A DNA stretch of 64,000 nucleotides from positions 19,201,804-19,265,803 of the forward strand of contig NC_089323.1 of NCBI RefSeq assembly GCF_036669915.1, given 5' to 3'. Positions 36,394-48,200 of the stretch are shown in pieces; the stretch's first letter is position 1; each line of letters opens with the position of its first letter. This DNA comes from Pocillopora verrucosa. Lineage: Eukaryota; Cnidaria; Anthozoa; Scleractinia; Pocilloporidae. The notes below the pieces were generated by a model. That model ran no database searches. It worked only from the letters and a program-made list of their open reading frames with translations, and had not been told where the DNA came from. A program made the translations under genes and the position numbers.

Positions 36394-39387
36394 TCATTTG
36401 ACAGCGGGAACACCGACAATGGAAAACGCAGCCCAATGTTGTGGACTTCGAGTGTCCTCTTTAGTTTGAACAGTTTTCATGGCCTTCTGTAACGATACCG
36501 CAGCATCACGGGAAGATTTGTATTCACGATAGAATGACGTCATCAATTCAGAAGCAGAATTGTCATCAATCTTCCATAGCGTGACAATCACGCAAGCTGC
36601 ACCGGCTGCCAGAAACGCCCGTGACAAGCCTATCAGAAGGAAGGCAATTGTTAAGGTTGAACAAGATATTGTCCAACAGATTTAATGAAGGGCTACTTCA
36701 GACAATCGAGTCACTTGCTATCTGCATTATTCACATTCAAATTACTCTTCCTAGTAAATGAAGGTTCTCTTCATGAACTTATGCGATTCACCGACGCACT
36801 GAATATTTTGGGTAGTAAGGATGTATAAATACACATATGGAACAATCCGTTGTCCGTTGTCCGTTGTTTGGAGTGAAAAGGGCGCGACGCCTTAGCATTT
36901 TTTTTTGTTTTAAGCAAACTAAAACGCTGGAAAGAATGGGGAGAATCCCAAAACCCATAACGAGTGAATTAACGACATAAATTAAAAGCTTTACACTAAT
37001 TACTTCCATCAGCCCCTGCTTGCGTCCAGTCTCAGCTTAAACTTGTTCCCAACTCCTACCCGTCTAGACTCTTTGGGCCATCGAGACCTACCCTAAAAGT
37101 TGTGAAAATGACTTCCTACAGATATTGCTATCAGATGGATTTGTTTGTGTCTTCGAAATTTGGAAAGGCTAAGAACAAGATAGGAATATCGCAAATATAA
37201 ACATAGGCGTAAAAAAATCTACAAAAAAGTCACCAACTCACCCAGTATTCCATCGCCTGTCACTTTACCCAGTCCGGTTTCACAACAGCTCAGCACAACA
37301 AGTTCAGCATTCAGTTCCAAGCCCCTCACTTCTTCAGCCGTGAGAATACCATTACATTCGAGCCCAGACTTTGCGAGAACAATAAGTCCTCTCATGCTAA
37401 AATCCCCATGAGAGTCTTCGTTGTCGATAATAGCGTGCGTTGCAAAATGTAGGATCTTGTATTTTGGCATGGCCTCCATCACTACCGCCTTTTTAGCCTG
37501 AGATCCTATAAGAATTTCAGACATTGGCGAGTTGATAGTCTCTGTAATCATGTGCACTTCACGCTCTGCAGAGGGGAGCTGTGGAAGTTCTTCGAAAGGC
37601 ATGATGGGGTTTCCAACTGCAAGGAGACTTAGCTCCGGAGGCGCTGTGTTCTTTTCAGCGGTTTCACAAGAAGCGCAGGCTAAATCGAGAAAGTGGATCG
37701 CTGGACTGGTTGAAATTATGAAGTCCTCAATGAAGTAGTGACCACTAACGTCACTTTGCAAAGCAGCGAAGGGAACTTTGAGCAAAAAATCTTGGGGTAT
37801 GAAAGTCACCCTTTGAGATTCATCCTTTTTGGGCAGGAAATCCATAATGGGCTCAATAAGAATCTTGTGAAGTTGGCTCAGCATTGGTATCCAAGGATCC
37901 AGTTCTGGGTCACTCTTAGGTTTCTTTTTGTGTACCTTTGAATGTGCGCCTAAGGGCTTAGTTATAACATCATTTAAGGGACCTGACAATGTGCCCACAG
38001 AAACGTCACCATCTACTTTTGCAGGGGACTGATCTCCATATTCTTTTTCAATGTTGTTGTCACTTTGCAGAGAAGAATTAGATTCCTCAGGTGAAGGCTT
38101 GATGGTGATATCATGTTCAAGGCCTGGTGCGGGAACGCCAGGACCGTTTTGACTTGTTGTCATTAGACAAGGTTTATCTGCTTCTTCTTTAATAGGATTG
38201 TCACCCGCTTTTGAGGCAATCAATACCTCAGATTTAGCTGTATCGGACTCCAAATGTGTGCACGAGTGTGCAAACACGGAATCACTTATCGGATGATGAA
38301 GGCTTTCCTCACTTGCTGCAAAAGATGATTTATCTTTCTCCAATTCGCTTTGCGTCTGCTAGTTGTCTTGGAAGTCTTCCTCTGGGCATTCAACTATGAG
38401 GGAAGACTTACCAGAAAAATTGTCAGGTTCATCGAAAGTTACACTTTGCTTTGTGACACTGCTTTGCTTCATGGATCCACTTGAATGGACTTCCTCTTTA
38501 CTCGACACTTCGTACGATTCTGAACTTTCTACACTGCAAAGCTCGGTTTTGGAGGTGGTTGATATCTCTGCAACTGTTTTGTTCACTAACCAGCCCTCTT
38601 GGTTACACGTTGACTCGTCAAAGGTTCTTTCCTCATTAGATATTGAGGACTCTTTCAGTACCATCATGTGTTCTTGTGTTCCTTGATCCTTAGTTTTGAG
38701 CGAAATACCAACACTCTGCCAACCGGTTATAAACTCGTGTTCAAATCCTTCCAGAGAACTCAAGACGTCCTCGCCTTTAAGTGTAGCAACAGGTATCTTA
38801 GCCTCCCTGAAAACCTTGTTTTGCTCTCCACATGATCTCAGAATCTCGCCCACTGCACCCATTTGAGATTGCTGGCCCATAGATCGTCTCAGGGACACTA
38901 TAAACTCGTCATTGACCTCAACTTTCGTCTCCAAATCGTGCTGCAGACGAGTCTTGTTGAAATTAAGGCTCCCGGAAGGACATAACACCCAGGTGTACAC
39001 CCACGTGAAATATGCCCCTGATTGGTCAAACTCTTTCACCACCGAGTAAAACACAAGTGTTGTGGAACGCTTACGACTGATTTCCAAAAGATTGTTGAAG
39101 GATTCGGCGATAAACTCTTCATTGAGAGTTACCGTTTCTTCTCCGCTAGAGATATCGCTACAGCCTGATAATCGTTTCCGAGCAATTTCCGCCAATGCTC
39201 GTCCTCTGCTTGCATCAGCTAAAACAAGAGCCTCTTTAAACTTCCCCTGCGCGACGAGTACAACTTGTAACAGGTTATATGCCTCGGCTTGGTTCTTCTC
39301 AAAGTTAGACAGTTTCGATTTGTCTTCTCCACCGACTTGTGAGCGGATTCTCTCCAGTGTTTGAAACGCATCGAGAACCGACCTCTC

Positions 39388-42300
39388 TCATGACGAGCTT
39401 TGCTCAAGAAAAGAATTCTCACCAGGGATGCGTAAAATGATCCATAGGCTTGTCAAAGTAAAGCGAGAGGGCTCAATTAGCAAGTGAAAGCGAGGTGTTT
39501 GGCTTCGAGCGTGAAATTAATTGAAGTTAACAATTAAAATGTAAACAGGCGCCAGGATCCGCGCGGCTTGCACGTTAGGAGTGCTGCGTAAATTTAGGAC
39601 TCTTTTGCACAATTTTCTCTTTGGAGATAACTACGCATTCATGGCGTGAATGGCAATTTTCATAATTGTAGAATGATTTAGTGACAAGAACGGCTTAGCT
39701 AAGCCGTAGTGTGTCATGGCATTTGAGGATAGCCTGGTTGTAGTGCGTGACATGACTATCAAGTAACAGTTATTGTACCCAGCATGTTTTGTTCGTGATC
39801 TACAGATTTATTGGTTTGTGAAGCAAAGAGCGATTATCTGTTCTGTCACGACAATACCAAAATTAAATTGTGTTAGCCAACTTATATTTCACTCTGATCA
39901 GACCTTTGACCCTAAGTCAACATGGAAGCCGGTGAGCCGCTCGGTAAGGACCTTGTTACAAGAGAGATTTCGACTGCAGTATATTCTGGAGATACAAGAG
40001 TATCATTTAACACTTGAAACGATTGGGCAGATATTTTGATAATACTTTTCTGGCGTCCATACTGAGGAGCTCTTTCAGTATAAAATATCATTTTAGTAAG
40101 TCCCAATCATCAGGTAAGCGCGGGAACTTATCCCGCGAAAATTCTGTGCGAAGGTACGAGTATATTCGGCGGTATCTGCGAAAAGGGGCCATCGTTCTTT
40201 CCTTAAGGTAAGGTCTTAACTGTGTAAAACTTCGCGAGGAAGAAATTCTACTCGCTGGCCTGTCCAATTTGGCTTTTAGATAAGGTTGTATGCCTGATAA
40301 TTTCTGTCTAGAGCTATATGATGACGCGCGATAAATCTCGCTGCTTAATAACCTTTGAGCGGAAAATGATGATGCCCAAACCATTCAATCAGCAAAGCAA
40401 GGTTTACCTTTACTTCTGTGCTTTCGAAGCAAGAGAAGGAATTATTTCTGTGATAGTTAGGTGACAGATGCTTAAAATCACATGGTGTATTATCAAACTG
40501 TTGAAACCTAACATGAGCAAGATGAACTAATTATGGAATGAACCCTGACATCACAGCTCAAATATTCCTTCCCTATAAGATGACACGCTCTTGGCAGGTT
40601 AGTGTGTTTTCTTACTAATCGTACTGTACTATTTCGCACTTTCGAAAGCAGAATCCTGAAGATACTCTCGTTCTTTTGTTATTTCTTATCCACTCTCTCG
40701 TGTAATCAGACTTATCTCCGTGAGGGAAGAACCTTCATTTTTTAATTTTTTTCCCGGTTTTGTCATTCGTATGTGAGCTGTTGTTATCTGAAGGCAGAAC
40801 CTTTCCTTTTTTTTTTCACCTGGTTCTGTCTCTCTTGGGTAGTCAGTCCTGTTTGGGCTGTTGTTATCTGAAGGCAGAACCTTTCCTTTTTTTTTTCACC
40901 TGGTTCTGTCTCTCTTGGGTAGTCAGTCCTATTTGGGCTGTTGTTATCTGAAGGCAGAACCTTTCCTATTTTTTTCACCTGGTTCTGTCTCTCTTGGGTA
41001 GTCAGTCCTGTTTGGGCTGTTGTTATCTGAAGGCAGAACCTTTCCTCTTTTTTTTCACCTGGTTCTGTCTCTCTTGGGTAGTCAGTCCTATTTGGGCTGT
41101 TGTTATCTGAAGGCAGAACCTTTCCTATTTTTTTCACCTGGTTCTGTCTCTCTTGGGTAGTCAGTCCTATTTGGGCTGTTGTTATCTGAAGGCAGAACCT
41201 TTCCCTTTTTTTCACCTGGCTCTGTCTCTCTTGGGTAGTCGGTCCTATTTGGGCTGTTGTTATCTGAAGGCAGAACCTTTCCCTTTTTTTCACCTGGTTC
41301 TGTCTCTCTTGGGTAGTCAGTCCTGTTTGGGCTGTTGTCATTTGAAGGCAGAACCTTTCCCTTTTTTTTCACCTGGTTCTGTCCCTCTTGGGTAGTCAGC
41401 CCTATTTGGGCTGTTGTTATCTGAAGGCAGAACCTTTCCCTTTTTTTTCACCTGGTTCTGTCTCTCTTGGGTAGTCAGTCCTATTTGGACTTTTGCTATC
41501 TGAATGCAAAATCTTTCCTTTTTTTTATTTGGTTCTGTCTCTCTTTGGGAGTTGTTTCATTTTAGACTGTGCGTTTTCATCTTATGACAAACTAATTTTG
41601 AATTGCGACATAATTAAATTTACTTGCCTTGATTTTTTTTCCTTTGCAGATTTAATTGAACGTTAACCGCGAAAAGCCGTGATGAAAAAGCAATGTTTGT
41701 TTTAATAGAAAAAGATAGTTTTCCTGTTTAGATGACCAACCAACCTTAACCTAATTGCACATCATAAGTGCACGTTCCGTTGACTGGTAATTTTTACGTC
41801 GATGTTGTGTTTGCCTTGGTGGTGTCTGTCCTCAAATCCCGTGATTTTTCAATTAAAAATAAATAACGAATTTAGGAATAAAATTACCAACGAGTAAAAT
41901 ACCTCTTCTCGTAACGTATTAAATTGCATTTACATTTCCAACTCTTGCTTCAGACACGAGATGTAAAATCGGTCATAGATTGTAAAAGAGATTTGTGAGT
42001 AAAAAACTTTTTCTACTTGTCTTTGTTTATTTTCTCGCAGCCTTATACATGAGGTTCGCTGTGTTCGCAGTGGCGCGCCAAGAAACCCCAGCAGGAAAAA
42101 TTTTTTTAAAGATTTTACTCCTTTAATGATCTCTTTAGAGTATATTACTTCCTTAGCATTTAGCCAATTATATGGTGCCGGCGGAGGGTACAAAAAAACT
42201 CCATTATATATTTCTTTACAGGCCAATATTATCGGAAAAAACCCAAACAAACAAACAAAATGAGTTCTGTTGCGCTCTGTGATCCATGAGTGTTCTCATC

Positions 42301-42963
42301 GCGGTTAGGGCTTGCTGTTGTTTGCGGTATTATTTTCCGGAGTGGACATACCATTACTACATTTTTGTTAGCGTTTAAAAATCGGAAACACATGGTTTTG
42401 GTAAAAAAATTCATCTTTTTCAACACTTCACGACTGTCGAGTTGTGTGTATCATTAGAGTGGGTCAGCAAATTTGTATTCTATGTTGCGCAAGGGGCAAG
42501 AGAAAATGGTTGACTCCCCGCGAGTGAAGCTGACGCTCTAGGTCGATGTCGATCCATTATTATCCTTTGTAAACAAAATTTCGATCATGGAGTTAAATTA
42601 TAAAATTACTTTGGCTTACATTGTGCGCTTTAAAGTAAACTTGAGTTGTTAGATCCACGCGAGGGTTTAACCTTGAAAAATGCAATCACGCGAGTGGAGC
42701 TGACATTAACGCGTGTCCCCATCTGGAAAACATTCGTATTGTGACAAGAAGGGTCTGCTTTAAGGTTTTGGGTTACTCTCGCCATACAATTTGGACGCCG
42801 AAAAGTGCCAAAAAAGTAATTACTGAAAATTCATCCGCAACACCTCGGTCGTTCTGTGGGCGCGAAGTCAGTTCTTCTCTTACAGTTAATAATTGCCAGG
42901 CGGATCTCAGATCCGCCTCAGCCTCATTTGCATAAATTCTTTTGGTGAGCAAAGCTCGTCATG
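39388..42963. mobile_element. 3.57-kb non-autonomous DNA element with inverted ends (Helentron-like?)
   Basis: It interrupts TPR-CHAT exon 3 exactly where copy 1 is continuous. The left end catgacgagctttgctca is the reverse complement of the right end tgagcaaagctcgtcatg, and similarity continues inward (aaaagaatt). Near the right end is a perfect hairpin, aggcggatct-c-agatccgcct (42898-42918). The interior holds a long 80-bp minisatellite and no transposase or helicase frame. Inverted ends, a subterminal hairpin, an internal minisatellite and no clear target duplication (T on both sides) resemble non-autonomous Helentron/Helitron2 elements. A TIR transposon derivative is the alternative. Boundaries are good to about 3 bases. 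Confidence 0.75.
40771..41545. repeat. 78-80-bp minisatellite, about 10 units
   Basis: The unit contains ctgttgttatctgaaggcag, aacctttcc, a T8-T10 run, cacctggttctgtctctc and ttgggtagtcagtcct. Units start near 40781, 40861, 40941, 41020 and 41100, and so on to about 41.5 kb, where the last unit decays. Length variation is mostly in the T run. It lies inside the inserted element. Open frames across it are by-products of the repeat. Confidence 0.95.
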
Positions 42964-45081
42964 TTCCGGTAGCTTTCCAGAAAGGATGTAGTCCATGGCT
43001 AACTGATGCTGCATAATGGCTACCCCACCGATATCCATTCGCCTTTCAGCATTATCTCGATACTTTACATGGCAATCAATCGCATCTTTAAACCTTTCTA
43101 AAGCTCTGTAGACCGTGCCTAAATTTCCCCACGCCATCCCTTCGCCAGCAATATTGTCCGCCCTGCGTGCACCATCGATGGCGATTTTGAACATCTCTTC
43201 GGCTTCTTCATTGAAACCCAGTGCAGTATATAGTTTGCCAATTTTGTTAAATGCAATTCCCATTCGTGCAAAATCGCCCACTTGCTCAGCAAGGGAGTAT
43301 TCAACGAACTGGTACACCACGGAATCATCAAACTCTTCGGGGTTGTAAAACTTCAAGAATCCGATATTGCCACAAGCAATAGCCAGGCCATGGATGTCTC
43401 CTCTGCTCAATGCGAACTTGCGGTGAAGTGAGAAGAGCTGCTCTGCATCTTTAAACCTGGAACGAATGAGTGCTTGATGATGATTTTTATGTTAGGAATA
43501 GGGCGGTTAGAGGAGACACAAAGATCTTCTAAGCATACTGTACTTACCCTCTAACATCTAACAAGGTTGATCATCAACTATGTTTTTTTCTTGAAGAAGT
43601 TGAATGTGGGGGTCACCGTGCACCCCTGGCTACACCCTTGTATCTAACAAATTGTTAAGCTGAAACTCTAACTTATCTGTTGCCGCCGCAGAAGCCGCAG
43701 TAAAACCAACAGGAGAGAATTTCTAAATTACATAGAAAACTCGTTACCTTCCTTCCGATCTGAAAACGTTACCCAGGTCCCCACAACAACTAGACACAAG
43801 ACCAACGTCTTTAATTTTCTTGGCAAGGTCCAGGGCTTCTCGGAGATACTCTTTAGCTCTGCCCCAGTCTGCCGCAGATCTACAGGCATTACCATAATAT
43901 TGAAGGTAAAGAGCTCTTGTGCGAGGTGTCAATGTTGCTTTGGAAACCATCAGTGGCTTGAAATAGGTGTCTATGGCCTGTCTTAGTTCTCCGCGATCGA
44001 GCAAACAAATTGCTAGATGTATTTTAGCTAAGGATTCTCTGTCAATATCTTTCACAGATGTAGCAATGTTCCACGCCTTCCGATAAAATTCCTCAGCTTC
44101 GTTTAGTTCTTTAAGAAGGCGATGTATTGTTCCGAGATTCAGAGCAGCTTCAAATAAGAGTGGTGCTGCTATAAGGGGTTCTAATGAAGATATAACAATA
44201 ATTATTTAAAATACAAAGAACGGCAGAAATAACAAGACAAAAGCCACAATATACATCAGTAGTATTTCGAGAGTCATTCTTTTTGCGGATATTTTGACAG
44301 GCATATTGTTACCTTCGGTAAATCTTCATTCTGCCGACTTTAGTCTTTCCTACCTTTTCGATCTAAGTTCAACTCCGTCACTCCAAACTCAGATATGATT
44401 CTAATCGAAAAAAAAAGGGTTATTTCGCCTCCAGTTATTTGGGATACATTAAGGAACTTTGACAGGGGATCCATTTTTGGAACTTCTTAAATACTACTTA
44501 AATTTGTTGATGCTTGTTTATCAATGCCCCCTTCGATAACCAAAATGTGGAAAGCTTGACTATACCTTGAGCAGTCACGCAAGGAAGTTAGCGCGACAAT
44601 CAAAACTATAAAGTGGAAAAATTAAACATTCGATACGAAGTGATCGGACTTTCTACTATTAATGATACTAAGTATTATTTGAATGAATTGTATTGAACGC
44701 ACCGAGACGGTTTTTATTTCCTGTGAGTCCCTTCAAACCATCAGATGAGAACTCTAGAGCGGTGTCTTGATATAATTTCTTTGCTGTCTCTACAGCGACT
44801 GTCCAAGGACCTGTTGCGATCTGAACTTGAAAGAGTTTGTTCATAACAGCAAATTTTTGACGCTTGCTCGTGGCTTTCTCTAGCAAGTATTCCCATATAA
44901 TTGATGCGGTCGGCAGATTTTTACTCGTGAAATCCTGTGCTATTTTAAACAGACGAGGAAATGGCGTTGCTTCCGCTTTTACTTTCTCGAGGACATCTTT
45001 TTCAGCTGACGGTAACTTTAGTCGTAATTCATCAAGTCCTTCTTTGGCAATATCTTGGTGTTCTGGCGCTAGATATTCCAT

Positions 45082-45247
45082 TATAGAGCCGATTGACTCT
45101 TAACTGTGATCACAGCCAAAAAGATTGGCAAAATTCTGTCAGAACAATCAGCAAATAATGCCCACAATCGGCGAAAGGGAAATTCACTAGGAATTGTGGG
45201 ATGCACAGTTACACGCGAGGAGTCTGGAAATAGCAATCAAATCCAAA
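45082..45247. promoter_or_regulatory. bidirectional promoter, TPR-CHAT copy 2 / PRPF38A
   Basis: Only 166 bases separate the two divergent start codons, so they must share promoter sequence. No TATA box is apparent. The block ggaattgtggga (about 45190-45201) is kept in the duplicated promoter of copy 1 (gggaattgtgggag near 35131), which suggests a functional element. The fragment ctggaaatagc next to the PRPF38A start is also kept. The factors that bind are not known. Confidence 0.65.
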
Positions 45248-48200
45248 ATGGCGAACCGCACGGTGTCTGATGCGAAAACCGTCAAAGGAACTAATCCACA
45301 GTATCTTATCGAGAAAATAGTTCGTTCACGTATTTATGAGAATAAATATTGGAAGGAGCAATGTTTTGCGCTTTCAGGTAAGTCTTGTCTCTAACATGAG
45401 CAGATTTGACTCAAATATTAATCTCTGGTATCCAAATTTGTTGGAGTTTGTAGCAGTGTAAACTTCATTTGTTTGAATCCACAACTATGCAAGTTCACCA
45501 GAGTGGTCAATATCTATGTATAGAAAGGTACCGTGATAATATATAGGAGTGATAATATATAGGAGTTGAAATTCTTCCTGAAATCAGATAGAAAATTGGG
45601 TAATATGAGATGAGAAATTGGACAATCGAGCGCTGAATGCAAGTAGAGGGTATTTTACATGTATGTTTTAAAAAACTGAAACCATCCATCATTTGGTCAT
45701 GCTTTGTTTCCTAATTCTGTATCAAGCCTTCGTTCGAGAAAAGCAAAGACAGGTCAGGACTTAAATGAGACATTAATCCAAGCTGAATCTATTAATCTAA
45801 CATATTTTTATTGCACAGTTTGAATACTGTACCGTGAGATCTCAATGTTTTCCATGGTAAATTTCCTTGTCATCAGCATTTTTGTGCAGAAATGTTGTAG
45901 AGGAGTAAATTCTTAATATTGAATTATGAAGTTGACAGCAATGAGGACAAACACTTGGATCACAAAAAATGCTTTTTTTAAGTTGGAACCCCCCTTACCT
46001 AAAATCTTATTGAAAGCACTTTGTTAAACAAATCCAGCCCTTTGAAACATTCAAAAAGAAAGTATAAAATCATATTATAATCAATGTTTTTCTATATGGG
46101 GTTGTCACTCTGACCATTTAAGGTCCTGAATTTCTGGTTAAAACACACATGTACCTCAGGCCTTTGAAATTGAGGTTGAGAACTTAGTGAAAAAGTTGGA
46201 ATTTTCTAATCTCCAGTCCCTAATGGACTCACTGGTCACTTTCCCTTCTCTTAATCAGCTGAATTGTTGGTGGACAAGGCTATGGAGTTGGATCATGTTG
46301 GTGGTACATTTGGTGGGAATATTAAACCAACGCCGTTTCTGTGTTTGGTGTTAAAAATGCTACAAATTCAGCCAGAAAAGGAAATCGTGGTGGAGTTTAT
46401 CAAAAATGAAGATTACAAGTAAGTCAGAATTCAAGATGAATTGATGACAAAGGCTTCAACCACAAGTTACCTTTTTAAAGTATCTGTTCTCATCTCAACT
46501 AAAACTAAAGGAAATATTCTTGTCCACAGTAGTGTTTTTGGTTCTGTCTTCACCTGTGTAAAAGTTCATTTGGATATTTTGTGATACATTTTTGCCCATC
46601 ATCTGCACTAAGGCCTCATGTTTGATTTAAGGGGGTTAGTTTCTTAAGGAACTGGTTTTGTGTGTGTTTTAAAAGAAAATGTAGTTTGATCAGCTGAGTC
46701 AATGATGTTAGTTGGCCCTTGTATATAGTTTTTAAAGCTGTTGTTTCGATCATTAGTCCTTGGTGATTCACGCTAACTGACAAAGGACTAATGCTAGTGA
46801 TGTCAGTTTTAGAAACTTTCTATAGTGGCTAATTTATGTTTTCAACTCAGTTTTTAAAAATAAATATATGTTATTTGCCAGCTGGGAGGTCCGTATGGTG
46901 AAAAACTGTGACTGAGGTCTTGAAACTACTGCCCGAGGTCATAGGCCGAGGGCAGCATTTTCAAGACCGAGGTCACAGTTTTTCACCATACGGACCGACC
47001 CTTAGCCGGTAAATAACATATTTATTGTTTTTAAACTTGATGAAATTCTTTCCGAAAGAACCCGAAGGATTTATGGCCGTAAATATGGCAAGATCTTCCA
47101 TAAACTGAACAATTTTTGAGTGAGTAAATGGTAGTTAAAACAGAGGTGATGCAAATTTAAGAGAGATGCCTCAGCGAAACATTTTCATTTCCGTAACGAT
47201 AAAGGTGATTTAAAAGGCTTCCAAACAAACTTTGAAACATTATTTTTACAAGTATCTGTCACAATCTGACACCTGTCAATTAGAGAGCACGCAAGAAAAA
47301 AAAAGCATAGGAACATTTGAAAACCAACAGAACTTAGTTTGGCAAGGACTGTCACGACAATGTTTTATTCAAAATCAGTTAATGATCTAATGGAAAGTAT
47401 TATTCACTCTCATCGACCATTCATTCATGTACGAAGATTTACCTCTGTTCATTAAGTAAACGGTGAGGAAAGTAATTGTGAGTAAATTCAATTTTTTTAT
47501 TTTGAAGTTGTGAGAGTTTGCTCGTTTGTTTGCTGTAATGGCGTGTTTAACTCTGATCTTTCCTTCACAAAAACTAAATTCAAACGGCACACTCCAACGA
47601 GACACAAGGGAATGTAATGCGACCTTTTCTCAAAAAATTCCTTCAATTTCTGTTGTGCAATTTAAGGTACAAATGTCCAAATTGAACGGAATTGGAAAGA
47701 CTCACCAGGAGCGTATATTTGTTGTAGAACTTAAATTAAAACTTCGCTCGCTCTTTCACTATGAACAAATTGCTCAAGAAAATTCAGATATTAAATGAAT
47801 GAAAGTTCCATCGTTCAGTTTAACTGTAACCAAATACCTCACGTTTCAACTTTCTGGGTACTTTTTGTGAACGATTAAAATTAATTCCAGATGGTTTTTA
47901 GGCCGCTTGTCAACCAACGTAATGACACTATTGTTTCATTCTGAAACCAATATTTTTCTGTCAACCAAAGTGATTTGATAGAGAGAAAAGAGAGGATTCA
48001 TAAGTTATTTATCGGCTTGAGGTAGTGACCGAAGTGTTTGCTTAAAAATACTGCCCAGCTGGAAAACGAGGTATATTTATGAAAAATGACAACGAAAGTT
48101 GGGATGTACTCGGTGACTCACGAAAGCGTTACCGTGGCCCGTGGGCAGAGATAGGAAAATACTGACTGGGTAAAGAACCAATCAGATTGCAAGATTCGTT

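Larger units (their letters stand above)
36394..45081 (-). pseudogene. TPR-CHAT protein gene, copy 2, split by an inserted element
   Basis: Exons are 45081-44703, 44165-43748, 43456-37242 (interrupted) and 36629-36394, with the same splice phases as copy 1. Exon 3 reads TPR repeats down to GKLPE at 42964, is then interrupted by foreign DNA to 39388, and resumes at SVLDAF-equivalent codons. A second lesion is a TAG at 38361-38359 in the acidic linker between the TPR and CHAT parts (after PEEDFQDN). The CHAT residues themselves are kept (LHFATHAII, LSCCETGLG), as are both flanking splice sites. The gene starts 166 bases from PRPF38A, on the opposite strand. The insertion and the TAG make a full-length product impossible. 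A truncated TPR protein or a shorter CHAT transcript cannot be excluded. Confidence 0.8.
29680..45430. repeat. tandem segmental duplication of a TPR-CHAT gene, promoter and PRPF38A exon 1
   Basis: Unit 1 is about 29.68-35.33 kb and unit 2 about 35.70-45.43 kb. Shared parts include the 3' flank (cattcctttatctggctgg against attcctttacttgtctgg; ggttttgtgttta in both), all four TPR-CHAT exons with identical lengths for exons 2 and 4 (418 and 236), the promoter core (gggaattgtggga against aggaattgtggga), and PRPF38A exon 1. Unit 2 is longer because of a 3.57-kb insertion. Coding identity is high but promoters and introns are clearly diverged, so the duplication is not very recent. Confidence 0.85.

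Noticed and set aside
40784-41372. Long minus-strand open frames with repeating TTAQTGLTTQERQNQVKK-type units
   Set aside because: They are translations of the 80-bp minisatellite. Unit length varies by 1-2 bases, so the frame wanders, and there is no splice or start context.
40771-41545. Regular repeats reminiscent of a CRISPR array
   Set aside because: Whole units, not just short repeats, are near-identical; there are no unique spacers and the genome is eukaryotic.
35010-45081. Treating the TPR-CHAT fragments near 43 kb and 38-39 kb as two separate genes
   Set aside because: They meet at the same codon when compared with copy 1, with the inverted-end element exactly between them, so they are one interrupted gene.
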